Positions 9,017 through 16,638 of a DNA stretch of 64,000 nt are shown here, piece after piece (positions within the stretch are counted from its first letter, which is position 1; each line of letters opens with the position of its first letter). A program made the position numbers and the translations under genes. Below the pieces are notes generated by a model. The model worked only from the letters and a program-made list of their open reading frames with translations, was not told the DNA's origin and made no database searches. Source of the stretch: a bacterium (lineage in GTDB: Bacteria > SZUA-79 > Acidulodesulfobacterales > Acidulodesulfobacteraceae). The stretch is from contig JAJYHI010000132.1 of NCBI GenBank assembly GCA_021784835.1, positions 40,714 to 104,713 on the forward strand, read 5' to 3'.

Positions 9017-9694
9017 TTAAGAGCTTCTCACGTCATCCACTATGTCCTGTATTATTTCATACAGCGAAGGGTCAACCGCTTCTATTATCTTAAAAACGCC
9101 AGCTTCGTCAAAAATGTCGTATAATTCTTTCATTGCTTCGGGAGCTACGTCCCACGATAAATTTGTAACCTGCAACGTAGGCATGGGAATCGCTTTTCTT
9201 TTTACGGCAAGGTCCGTTGAAGCGTATCCTATGGTGGGTCCCCAGTCGGGAAAGAAATCCGGCTGAATCATATCCGGAGACAATTGATTTCCGTAAGCGG
9301 TAAGTTTTAAAAGAACTCTGGAATAAGGCTTTAAAACTTTCCTCGCCGATTCAAAACCCCTCCTTACGGCGATTTCCCTCAATATTGCTATCGCTCCGCC
9401 GGGACTGTTCAGAAACGGGCAAATCATCGCACAGGTAAAACATTGAAAGCATGCCCAGATGTACTCGTCCATCATTGTCCATATAAGTTCCGGGTCCTTC
9501 GATTTTAATCTTTGAAGCACTATACGCGGAGAAAAATCGAAAAATCTGTGAGGCGGACATCCGCCGGTGCATACGCCGCAGTTTAAACAGCCCCTGACAT
9601 ATTCTTCGTATCTGAAATCCCTTCTTGCTTCTTCGAAAATTTCTTTTTTAAACTCGGAAGGCACTATACTTACGCCATTTTCGTCATATTCCAT
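9017..9694 (-). CDS. hdrC1: sHdr complex subunit HdrC1, two [4Fe-4S] clusters
   Basis: First gene of the sHdr operon. With the start chosen here the protein has 225 residues and two [4Fe-4S] motifs: C36, C39, C42, C46 (CLNCGVCTGGCPP) and C82, C85, C88, C92 (CFQCFTCAMICPF). The ATG at 9694 is preferred because GGGGAG lies six bases upstream. A further ATG ten codons upstream (9724) has no ribosome-binding site. It should relay electrons between HdrB1 and HdrA in the cytoplasmic complex. The C-terminal 120 residues are unlike simple ferredoxins and match the length of other HdrC1 subunits. The operon promoter must lie in the 397 bases upstream, which hold a repeat cluster described separately. 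Confidence 0.88.
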   Translation of the reverse strand: MEYDENGVSIVPSEFKKEIFEEARRDFRYEEYVRGCLNCGVCTGGCPPHRFFDFSPRIVLQRLKSKDPELIWTMMDEYIWACFQCFTCAMICPFLNSPGGAIAILREIAVRRGFESARKVLKPYSRVLLKLTAYGNQLSPDMIQPDFFPDWGPTIGYASTDLAVKRKAIPMPTLQVTNLSWDVAPEAMKELYDIFDEAGVFKIIEAVDPSLYEIIQDIVDDVRSS

Positions 9695-10091
9695 AAAACG
9701 CTCCCCGTTTGCTATCGTTTGCATGCGCGCCGGTTAAATATTCGCGCGCGGTTATTAACGTTGTCCGTAATATTTCTTTTTCGGTATTTATATAAACGTT
9801 TAAGATAATAGATAATAAAAGATTATCATAATAAATTCGAAAGTCAACCGTGTCCGCGTACCTTGAGCACGCGCAAGAAATTTTATTTCCGCTCTACGCT
9901 TAGCTGGAACGACGATGCCGGATTTTAACTTTTAGTTTAAACGGCGCCATTCACGGGGAACACGGAAATCCGGTATTTTCATATAATAGAAAGAGCAAAA
10001 TATTTTCTAACGCCGGTTCAAGGGCATACCTGTCCGCGTATCCAAAATTGCCGATGTAAACATTGGAAGCAACTTCATAAAACAAGGCTTT
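9695..10091. promoter_or_regulatory. Intergenic region upstream of the sHdr operon with GATAATA repeats
   Basis: No gene is visible here. The part nearer hdrC1 contains two direct GATAATA copies (9804-9810 and 9811-9817). The second forms an inverted pair, GATAAT-5-ATTATC, with 9822-9827. On the minus strand a TTGACT sits just beyond (9847-9842), but no -10 hexamer at ideal spacing is convincing. The position 115-135 bases upstream of hdrC1 suits an operator or activator site for the sulfur genes. A 10-base direct repeat TGTCCGCGTA occurs near 9850 and again near 10030. The function is inferred only from position. Confidence 0.3.
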
Positions 10092-11501
10092 TTACAGTGC
10101 GTCTTCTATATTTTCGACGTCCTCCATTTTTTTCGACCCTGCGCCGCTTATCATAGAAAGCTCATGAGAAGACGGCTCATATTCGTCAGAAACGGAAACC
10201 GCATGCAATATCTGTAAATATTGAAGTATAGTAACGAAAAATAAGCCGCCAATCATATTTCCGGCTATAGTGAGCGGAACATAGTAATAAAGCCACGACA
10301 AATAGGAAATTCCGAAACCGGTGTTTATGGCTATTAAAATTTCTGACGACGCCACGACTATATGGCTAAATGAATTTAAATATATAAGGAAACCTACTGT
10401 CCATATAATAAAAATTCTTGCGAGGGTACCGTTGGAAGCAATTAGAAGCCAAGTCATAAGAGTTATAAGCCACCCCGCGAATATTGCGCTTAAAATCATT
10501 ACGAAAGGGTTTTTATTCATGTAATTATCGGCGATGCCGTGTATATGCTGGACGACGAAAGACGGAACAATCTGGTTTAGGGAACCGGCTATTACGAGAG
10601 CAAAAATAAAAATCCCCGCCATATTTCCCATCAAAGTTAATGACCATAATTTTAAAAGATTTATAATTTTTCCCTTTTTAGCAATTACCGCGGTTACCGG
10701 CACTAAAAAATTTTCGGTAAAAAGTTCGCTTTTGCCTATCATTAAAAACATAAAACCTATGGGGAAAAATAACGCTCCGAATATTTTGGCAATATTCTGA
10801 CCGACGAAAGGGGCGGCGGAACCCGCGACGTAAGAAGAAGCGATTATGCCGAACGTAACGTTCATGCCTGCAATGAGTCCGGACATGGACATTTCGAGCC
10901 AGCTCCTGTTAAGGCGCACCTGACCGACCTCTACCGCCGCCCTAAAAATTTCCGACGGTTCTTTGCCTCCGGGTTTTTCCACTCCCTTAATCGCCCCTAT
11001 GCGCGCTCTGGTAGATTCTAAAATATCGTTTATTCTTTTCGACAGGTATAACGAGTGATGAATTTCTTCGGCGAGATTGTTTTCTATAAGCGCTCTAACC
11101 CCGGGGTCTTCTATAAGTTCCAGCCCAGCGGTATAATCGTTTATCGCCTTTTCTTCTATCTTTAAATCTATCCTCAGCATATCTAACGGGGCGGAAACCT
11201 GATGGGAAGCGTCGCTGACCCCTTTTTGCATTTCTCTTATTTCATGAAGCGGCTTGGATTCACCTCCAAGCTCTGCTATCTTTTCCCTTATGTTTATAAT
11301 ATGCCCGCTTTCGGTAGAAGCAAAAGATTTCAGGGCCTGCACGAGAATAGGGTCTTTGAGGGTTTTAGCCTGCTCGACATAAAGGTCCCTGCCGGCAACT
11401 TCCGCAACGAGATATTTTTGGAGCAGGCCTATAGTATTTTCTTTATCTTTTGTTCCTTTAACTTTTATATCATGGCCTATATCATGGTCCTGATTTTTCA
11501 T
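10092..11501 (-). CDS. FNT-family (YfdC-like) channel with N-terminal ferritin-like di-iron domain
   Basis: This 469-residue protein has two parts. Residues about 25-165 form a four-helix ferritin/rubrerythrin-like domain with a full di-iron ligand set: E34, E64xxH67 (ESGH), E117 and E145xxH148 (EEIH). Residues about 185-450 form a six-span formate/nitrite-transporter channel domain. It has GKSELFTENFLVPV after the third helix-like region, the conserved pore histidine in NSFSHIVVASSE, and the NMIGGLFF motif near the end. FNT channels move small monovalent anions or weak acids across the inner membrane; the YfdC branch has no settled substrate. The fusion suggests a membrane channel coupled to iron, oxygen or peroxide sensing. 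It is divergent from the MFS gene at 11756, and the sHdr genes lie downstream on the same strand. Ligand and transport direction cannot be read from sequence. Confidence 0.8.
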   Translation of the reverse strand: MKNQDHDIGHDIKVKGTKDKENTIGLLQKYLVAEVAGRDLYVEQAKTLKDPILVQALKSFASTESGHIINIREKIAELGGESKPLHEIREMQKGVSDASHQVSAPLDMLRIDLKIEEKAINDYTAGLELIEDPGVRALIENNLAEEIHHSLYLSKRINDILESTRARIGAIKGVEKPGGKEPSEIFRAAVEVGQVRLNRSWLEMSMSGLIAGMNVTFGIIASSYVAGSAAPFVGQNIAKIFGALFFPIGFMFLMIGKSELFTENFLVPVTAVIAKKGKIINLLKLWSLTLMGNMAGIFIFALVIAGSLNQIVPSFVVQHIHGIADNYMNKNPFVMILSAIFAGWLITLMTWLLIASNGTLARIFIIWTVGFLIYLNSFSHIVVASSEILIAINTGFGISYLSWLYYYVPLTIAGNMIGGLFFVTILQYLQILHAVSVSDEYEPSSHELSMISGAGSKKMEDVENIEDAL

Positions 11502-11613
11502 GGCATATTTTAAACCTGACCGCCTTATCGTTTATTTAAATTATAAATCATTTACTTTAATTTGGCAATTTTTAATACATTTTTAAAGACATTTTAATAC
11601 AATCCATATTCAT

Positions 11614-11630
11614 ATCCGTATAATACGGAT
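11614..11630. promoter_or_regulatory. 17-base perfect palindrome between divergent FNT and MFS genes
   Basis: ATCCGTAT-A-ATACGGAT is a perfect palindrome with eight-base arms and one central base, and it contains a TATAAT. It lies 113 bases before the FNT start and 126 before the MFS start. Its right arm runs directly into the first 14-base repeat. It is a likely operator for a dimeric regulator serving one or both divergent genes. Confidence 0.45.
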
Positions 11631-11677
11631 AAAATGTTCAGGATAAAATGTTCAGGATAAAATGTTCAGGATAAAAT
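11627..11677. repeat. Three 14-base tandem repeats plus a partial copy
   Basis: GGATAAAATGTTCA occurs three times without mismatch at 11627-11640, 11641-11654 and 11655-11668. A partial fourth copy (GGATAAAAT) starts at 11669. The array ends exactly at the -35 TTGACT of the probable MFS promoter. Such iteron-like copies could be stacked binding sites for an activator or repressor, or a copy-number-variable tract that tunes expression. The repeat is seen directly; its role is inferred. Confidence 0.8.
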
Positions 11678-11705
11678 TGACTTTAAAGTCATTATATTAT
11701 AAAAT
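11677..11705 (+). promoter_or_regulatory. Sigma70-type promoter for the MFS gene, with palindrome over -35
   Basis: TTGACT (11677-11682), a 17-base spacer and TAAAAT (11700-11705) form a near-consensus promoter about 45 bases upstream of the MFS start. A perfect 14-base palindrome TGACTTTAAAGTCA (11678-11691) overlaps the -35, which suggests repression by a dimeric regulator. Confidence 0.5.
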
Positions 11706-11755
11706 AAACCCATACTTAATAAATAATAATATACGGAAAGAAACGGCAACGGGGC

Positions 11756-13129
11756 ATGACGGCTAAAGCGGCGCAAACGGACGACAATGACACGAGAAAA
11801 TTATTAATAGCGATTCTTTCCACCATAGCCCTTGCCGATTTCGGACTTGGGTTAAACACGGTAGTTCTTCCTCTTTACGCAAAAAGTCTCGGCGCAAGCA
11901 TTATAACCATAGGATTGATAATCGCTTCATTCGGTTTAGCGCGCATATTTATCAATATTCCGATAAGCATAATAAGCAAGAAATTTAACGCCAACTATAT
12001 CCATATAGGAATACTTTCTATTTTCCTCGGCTCGGTCGGATATCTTTTTTCCACTTCATATTACCAGCTGTTTGTTTTCAGATTTTTAGAGGGGTTCGGC
12101 TCCGGCATTATAAACACCTCGTCTATGATAATATTGACGAAGCGTCTTTACCGGAACGAAAAAAGAGCAAAAATTTTAAGCAGATATATGATAGCAAGAA
12201 GGCTTTCGATGGGCTCGTCGCCTTTTTTGGGAGCGATAGTCGCTTACGAGTTTTCGGATAAAACCGCATTTTTGCTATACGCCCTAATATTGGCCTCGGG
12301 ACTCATAATAGCTTTTTATAACAAGAAATTCTTAAACAGCATAGATAGCGCAAATATTTCCTCAGGCATAAACGGCGCAAAGAATGCCGGCGATACAAAC
12401 GAAGATGATACAGGAGGTATTAAAAACGCCTCCCTTGAAACCTGCGATAACGATTATAACGAAGTTCCCGGTTATAGCGCCGGTATTAAGTTCAATATTC
12501 CTGCAACAAAAGCCGGCGAAAATAAGTTGCGTGAGCATCTGAAAAGGTATTCCGCCCTTTTATATAATTTTAACTTTATAGCGCTTTGTTTCCTGACGTT
12601 TTCGTTTTTCTTTTCGAGAATAGGTTCGAGAAGGGAACTTGTGCCTCTTGCAGGCAACATCGTAATGAACCTGAACAAAGCCGATATAGGGCTCCTCGTA
12701 TCTATATCCGCCGTAGTCGGAGTAATTCTTACCTACTATTCCGACAGGGTCATAAACGTTATGGGAGTCAAAAAGTCCATAATAACGTCTTTCATTATAA
12801 GCGCCGTAGGCGTTTTAAGTTTCATCGCATTTCAAAATATCGTCACTTTCGGCATTTCTATTATCTTGTTAAGCGCCGGCGGAGGCTTTTCCGGTCCGGC
12901 AAGAAATCTTTACCTTATGGACAGCTTAGATAAAAGCCATTATGACGAAGCGATAGGAATATACAGAACATTAAGCGATTTAGGATTTGTCCTTGGACCG
13001 TTTGCCGTAGGAGCGGTATTTTATTATTTTAATTATATATCCGCATATAGCTTAGTCGCGTGTATAATAATTATTGCAACGGTTCTGTTCGGATTTTTTG
13101 CAAAATCTTTCGCAAAGAAGGAATATTAA
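11756..13129 (+). CDS. Major facilitator superfamily transporter
   Basis: This 457-residue inner-membrane protein has about twelve hydrophobic spans in two halves. The first half starts LIAILSTIALADFGLGLNTV and includes the family loop between spans 2 and 3. The halves are joined by a long hydrophilic loop (about residues 205-260) rich in Asn, Asp and Gly. It belongs to the MFS by overall topology and segments such as RFLEGFGSGIINTSSMIIL. The substrate cannot be assigned; the pattern is compatible with a drug, siderophore or small-organic-acid exporter. ATG 11756 is the first start with this reading frame. The gene is unusual for its regulatory region (tandem repeats and palindromes). It runs convergently into the usp gene with only 12 bases between the stops. 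Confidence 0.8.
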   Translation: MTAKAAQTDDNDTRKLLIAILSTIALADFGLGLNTVVLPLYAKSLGASIITIGLIIASFGLARIFINIPISIISKKFNANYIHIGILSIFLGSVGYLFSTSYYQLFVFRFLEGFGSGIINTSSMIILTKRLYRNEKRAKILSRYMIARRLSMGSSPFLGAIVAYEFSDKTAFLLYALILASGLIIAFYNKKFLNSIDSANISSGINGAKNAGDTNEDDTGGIKNASLETCDNDYNEVPGYSAGIKFNIPATKAGENKLREHLKRYSALLYNFNFIALCFLTFSFFFSRIGSRRELVPLAGNIVMNLNKADIGLLVSISAVVGVILTYYSDRVINVMGVKKSIITSFIISAVGVLSFIAFQNIVTFGISIILLSAGGGFSGPARNLYLMDSLDKSHYDEAIGIYRTLSDLGFVLGPFAVGAVFYYFNYISAYSLVACIIIIATVLFGFFAKSFAKKEY

Positions 13130-13141
13130 CGGAATTGCCCG

Positions 13142-14116
13142 TCATTTAACTATTAATATGGAACAAGGAAGCGCGCTTATTATTCTTTCGGCCGTGCTTC
13201 CGAAGATAATTTCTCTTAGATTTTCCCTGTCCCTTCCTTTAAAACCGAGCACTAAAAGTTTTTTTCCCGTTTCTTCCATAAAATCGACGATTTCATTAAA
13301 CGGCGCTCCCTTTTTTACCGCCAGATTTAAATTTGATTTTTCCTTTGAAAATCTGTATTTTAATTCCTTTAATACCCGTTCGAAATTTTCGGCCAATCTC
13401 TTTTCGTAAATCTCCGCTCCTTCATCTTTTTGTTCTATGATAAATTTATCGTCTACGATATGTAAAACCGTAAACATTTTAATTACGCCTTCGGGTATCT
13501 GCGTTATCAAAGGAAGCGCCCTGAATGAATATGAAGAAAAATCCGTGGCAAAAACTACGTCGCCGAAAAGATGTCCGCAGGCGGACTTTCCGTCGTTTCT
13601 GAAACTTTCGGAAGAATGGAACAGAACCCTTCTCATAACGATTATCGGCTTTTCTACTTTTGTTATAATATCGTAAAGCGGAGAACCGTAAAACGAAAAA
13701 TATTTTTTATGTTTCCCTCCAGCCTTTTTATCGAGAACGACAAAATCTATATTCTCTTTTTTTGCCTCTTCGGCAATTTCTTCGGCAATATTGCCCGTGC
13801 GTATAACATACCGGACGCCGAAACCTGACTTTTCTAAATATTTCTTTATATCTTCAAGCTTAATTTCGGCAAACTTCTTTATTTTTTCTTCATCCTCTTT
13901 TTTATAAACGGAATAAAGGCTGTGCTGAAACAGCTGAGGGTCTATCACGTGAATTAAAACAATCTCTTTCAGGCCGATTTTTGAATAATTAACAAAACAG
14001 TCGAGATTTTCGTAATAAAAATCGCCGAAATTTATTGCGTAAAGCGCCGCGTTCAACATATATATTATATCTCCCGTAAATTTATTCCTGCTTAAATTAT
14101 AATTAATTATAGGCAT
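13142..14116 (-). CDS. Tandem universal stress protein (two UspA domains)
   Basis: This 324-residue cytoplasmic protein has two UspA folds in tandem. The first (about 30-155) ends with SPLYDIITKVEKPIIVMRR. The second (about 180-324) ends with LLVLGFKGRDRENLREIIFGSTAERIIS and PCSILIVK. The second domain keeps the nucleotide-loop layout G-2-G-n-GS, but with eleven residues instead of nine before the GS. ATP binding may therefore be altered. The first domain lacks a clear G-2-G motif. Tandem Usp proteins help cells survive starvation, oxidants or acid, often without known chemistry. No operon partner is seen. The gene lies convergent to the MFS gene and divergent from the isomerase gene. Confidence 0.85.
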   Translation of the reverse strand: MPIINYNLSRNKFTGDIIYMLNAALYAINFGDFYYENLDCFVNYSKIGLKEIVLIHVIDPQLFQHSLYSVYKKEDEEKIKKFAEIKLEDIKKYLEKSGFGVRYVIRTGNIAEEIAEEAKKENIDFVVLDKKAGGKHKKYFSFYGSPLYDIITKVEKPIIVMRRVLFHSSESFRNDGKSACGHLFGDVVFATDFSSYSFRALPLITQIPEGVIKMFTVLHIVDDKFIIEQKDEGAEIYEKRLAENFERVLKELKYRFSKEKSNLNLAVKKGAPFNEIVDFMEETGKKLLVLGFKGRDRENLREIIFGSTAERIISALPCSILIVK

Positions 14117-14139
14117 TTAAAGAAATATTGTCAACCTTC

Positions 14140-14163
14140 GGCGCCGCTTCGGCGCCGCTTTTT
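14140..14163 (+). terminator. GC-rich hairpin with T-run, pointing rightwards
   Basis: GGCGCCG-CTT-CGGCGCC is a perfect seven-pair stem with a three-base loop, followed by GCTTTTT. This is a good intrinsic terminator for plus-strand transcription. No plus-strand gene ends nearby except the MFS gene about 1 kb to the left, whose transcript would have to cross the whole usp gene in antisense to reach it. The sequence is also a tandem copy of CTTCGGCGCCG. Confidence 0.5.
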
Positions 14164-14236
14164 ACGAAGCCCGATGCCCTTCCGTTAATCTATGTCCTAA
14201 TTTTTCCGGGCATAATTTTCGGGTGTAATTTTCGGC

Positions 14237-14266
14237 TTGACTTTTATACGGGATTTAAGATATCTT
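14237..14266 (+). promoter_or_regulatory. Possible sigma70 promoter for the isomerase gene
   Basis: TTGACT (14237-14242), an 18-base spacer and TATCTT (14261-14266) lie about 45 bases before the start of the TIM-barrel gene. The -35 is good and the -10 moderate. Confidence 0.35.
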
Positions 14267-14309
14267 AGCTTTAGTTTGACCGAATTTAAATTAAAAAAAT
14301 CCATGAATT

Positions 14310-15206
14310 ATGATTGGCGATAACATTAAAAAAGGTCTTAATTTCGGATTCAATACGGATTCTTTTTTCGGCATAGGATTCGGGGTTATAGGCGATAATA
14401 ATTTAGAAAAGTTAAAAGCGAAATTTAACGAATTTTTCAATCTTATCGACATTTACGGCATCGGCACCGTCGAAATAAATACCGAGATAGAACAGCTGTT
14501 TCCCGGCATTTTAGAAGATTTTATAATTCCCGCTATAAAAAACTCTAATATAAGCAGTTTTTCCGTCCATCTTCCTTATTTGCAGTTAAATCCCGCAAGC
14601 CTTTTAGACGAATACAGGCAGTTTTCCTCAAAAAGCATGATAAAAATCGTAAATGCCTTTAAAAACAGCGCCTTAAACGTTAAAAGATTTGTGATTCATT
14701 TAACGTCGGAATTCGAAGACTCGATAATGCTTTTTCCTATTTCCGAAAAAGAAAAAAAAACCTTAATAGAAGGCGCAGTGGACAAGGCAATGAAAAGCAT
14801 GTCGGAAATACTGGCCGCGACGGAGCTTGAACCCGGTATTTTCGCATTAGAAAACCTCGAGGTTTTTCCTTTCGGGTTTCTATATCCGGTCGTAGAAAAA
14901 TTAGGCGTTTCGGTCTGCTTCGACATCGGACACTGGGGACTGCAGGGACGCGAACCGCTTAGCTTTTTTGAACTGTTCGGAAGCGTCGAAGAAATTCATA
15001 TTCAGGATATGACCGAAGAGAAGCCTAATTTCAGAACAACCGTGAAAAACGAACATCGTCCTTTGGGTTCGGGCGTTCTGGACATCGAAGGATTTCTTAA
15101 TTATCTTAAATCTAAAAAATTCGGCGGTTCTTTAATTATAGAAAACAGGTCGGAAAAGGATTTGATTGATTCGCTGGAATTCCTCAAGCATAAAAAATTC
15201 TTATAA
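14310..15206 (+). CDS. Sugar phosphate isomerase/epimerase-like TIM-barrel protein
   Basis: This 298-residue protein is of the xylose-isomerase-like/AP-endonuclease-2 TIM-barrel superfamily. The metal-site strands are visible: SSFSVHLPYLQLNP (His near residue 93), RFVIHLTSEF, GIFALENLEVFPFG, SVCFDIGHWGLQG (Asp and His), EEIHIQDMTEE (His) and a final SLIIENRSE glutamate. These are the usual Mn/Zn ligands for isomerases that shift a carbonyl or epimerise a sugar. The exact substrate is unknown. The protein is followed 114 bases later by an MFS gene of sugar-porter type, so the two could handle the same compound. The chosen ATG gives the full barrel; no strong ribosome-binding site is seen. Confidence 0.75.
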   Translation: MIGDNIKKGLNFGFNTDSFFGIGFGVIGDNNLEKLKAKFNEFFNLIDIYGIGTVEINTEIEQLFPGILEDFIIPAIKNSNISSFSVHLPYLQLNPASLLDEYRQFSSKSMIKIVNAFKNSALNVKRFVIHLTSEFEDSIMLFPISEKEKKTLIEGAVDKAMKSMSEILAATELEPGIFALENLEVFPFGFLYPVVEKLGVSVCFDIGHWGLQGREPLSFFELFGSVEEIHIQDMTEEKPNFRTTVKNEHRPLGSGVLDIEGFLNYLKSKKFGGSLIIENRSEKDLIDSLEFLKHKKFL

Positions 15207-15320
15207 AAATTACGGCATAAAATTGCTTTAAATTTATTCCGGTTTATATTAGTATTTATATTATATTTCAGTTATTCTAATCTATCATATATATTAAATT
15301 TCCCGTCCTAAAAAAATCTT

Positions 15321-16562
15321 ATGAAATCCGAAAACGGTTTATTTTTCACAAAACCCCTTTTGCTTTCTTCCGCGGGCATGTTTTTAGACGGCTATTCTTT
15401 GACCGTAATAGCGTTTGCGATAATACTGATTAATCCTTATTTTCGCTTAAACGCACTGGAATCTGGTTTGATAATAGCTTCCGTAGTATTGGGAAGCGCG
15501 ATAGGCGCATTGTCGATAGGGTATATGGGCGATATTTTCGGAAGGAAATCCGTTTATATACTTAACATGGCAGTTTTTGTAGCCTTTGGCCTCGCATCGG
15601 TCTTATCAGTAAATTTTTTAATGTTATTTTTATCGCGTTTTGCGGTTGGAATTGCCGTAGGGGCAGATTATCCGATATCGAACTCTTATATTGCGGAAAT
15701 TGCGCCTCGCGAACTAAGAGGTAAATATCTTGCCTTTTCAGGCTTGTCATTCGGCATCGGTTCTATATTTTCTTCTTTAGTTGCGGCGGCTTTTTTTCCT
15801 TTCGGCCCCGAAATGTGGAGGGTTATGCTCGGCGCAGGAATTATACCCGCGTTTATAGTCATGTTTCTTAGGATTTCGATGCCCGAATCTGCAAGATGGG
15901 TAAATTTAAAAAACAGGACGGATAAGGAATTAAACAAAGTTTACATAAAGGGCATGTTTTCTAAGAGGCATATAAAAAATACGGTTTTATTTTCTCTTAT
16001 ATGGTTTTTATACGACATAGGCGCATACGGAATCGGACTTTTAATTCCTTTAATATTTAAAAAAAGCGGCCTCGTGTCAAACGAAGACAATGCGCTTATA
16101 ACATCTCTTATTCTTTTAACGGGCGTATTAAGTTCGGCGATAGGACTTTTAAAAATCGATAAAATCGGAAGAAAGGGGCTGCAGCTTGCCGGTTTTGCCG
16201 GAATGGGCGCCGCCCTTTTTCTTCTTCCGTCCGTTTACGGAAGTTTAAGCGGCCTCGTAGCCGTAATCTTCGCCGCGGAAATTTTTAATTCTTTTGCTTC
16301 GCTTACCGTAGGAATATTTCCGGCGGAACTTTCGCATACTTCTTTCAGGTCTTCCGCATACGGATTTTCGGCAATGGCCGGAAAGTTAGGAGCGATATGC
16401 GGAGTCCTGATTATGACGATTTTTGTAAGAGAAAATAAAAATTTCGGCTATTATATGGTCGCTTTTTTAATAACGTGCGCTTTTTTTCTTTCTTTTTTGC
16501 TGCCTGAAACCAAAGATATGGAACTGGACGGGCTTATACCGCGTTATAAAACCAAAGGTTAA
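15321..16562 (+). CDS. MFS transporter, sugar/organic-acid porter type
   Basis: This 413-residue inner-membrane protein has twelve predicted spans. It carries typical metabolite:H+ symporter signatures: GYMGDIFGRKSVYILNM (loop 2-3), RFAVGIAVGADYPISNSYIAEIAPRE (span 4 with the acidic/arginine signature) and LRGKYLAF. The C-terminal end PETKDMELDG is like that of sugar porters and aromatic-acid porters. It should import a small sugar, polyol or organic acid using the proton gradient. The preceding isomerase-like gene suggests a carbohydrate-type substrate, which is inference from neighbourhood only. Confidence 0.83.
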   Translation: MKSENGLFFTKPLLLSSAGMFLDGYSLTVIAFAIILINPYFRLNALESGLIIASVVLGSAIGALSIGYMGDIFGRKSVYILNMAVFVAFGLASVLSVNFLMLFLSRFAVGIAVGADYPISNSYIAEIAPRELRGKYLAFSGLSFGIGSIFSSLVAAAFFPFGPEMWRVMLGAGIIPAFIVMFLRISMPESARWVNLKNRTDKELNKVYIKGMFSKRHIKNTVLFSLIWFLYDIGAYGIGLLIPLIFKKSGLVSNEDNALITSLILLTGVLSSAIGLLKIDKIGRKGLQLAGFAGMGAALFLLPSVYGSLSGLVAVIFAAEIFNSFASLTVGIFPAELSHTSFRSSAYGFSAMAGKLGAICGVLIMTIFVRENKNFGYYMVAFLITCAFFLSFLLPETKDMELDGLIPRYKTKG

Positions 16563-16638
16563 TATAACATGACCGCGTCCAACGGCATAATAATTTTTTT
16601 TAGGAAGGTATAAAGAAAAAATTAAAAGGATAAGACGA

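Noticed and set aside
3879..9694. Reading the cluster as methanogen HdrABC or sulfate-reducer QmoABC
   Set aside because: HdrA is short and lacks the extra ferredoxin domains, no membrane QmoC subunit is present, and there are two B and two C subunits in the sHdr order.
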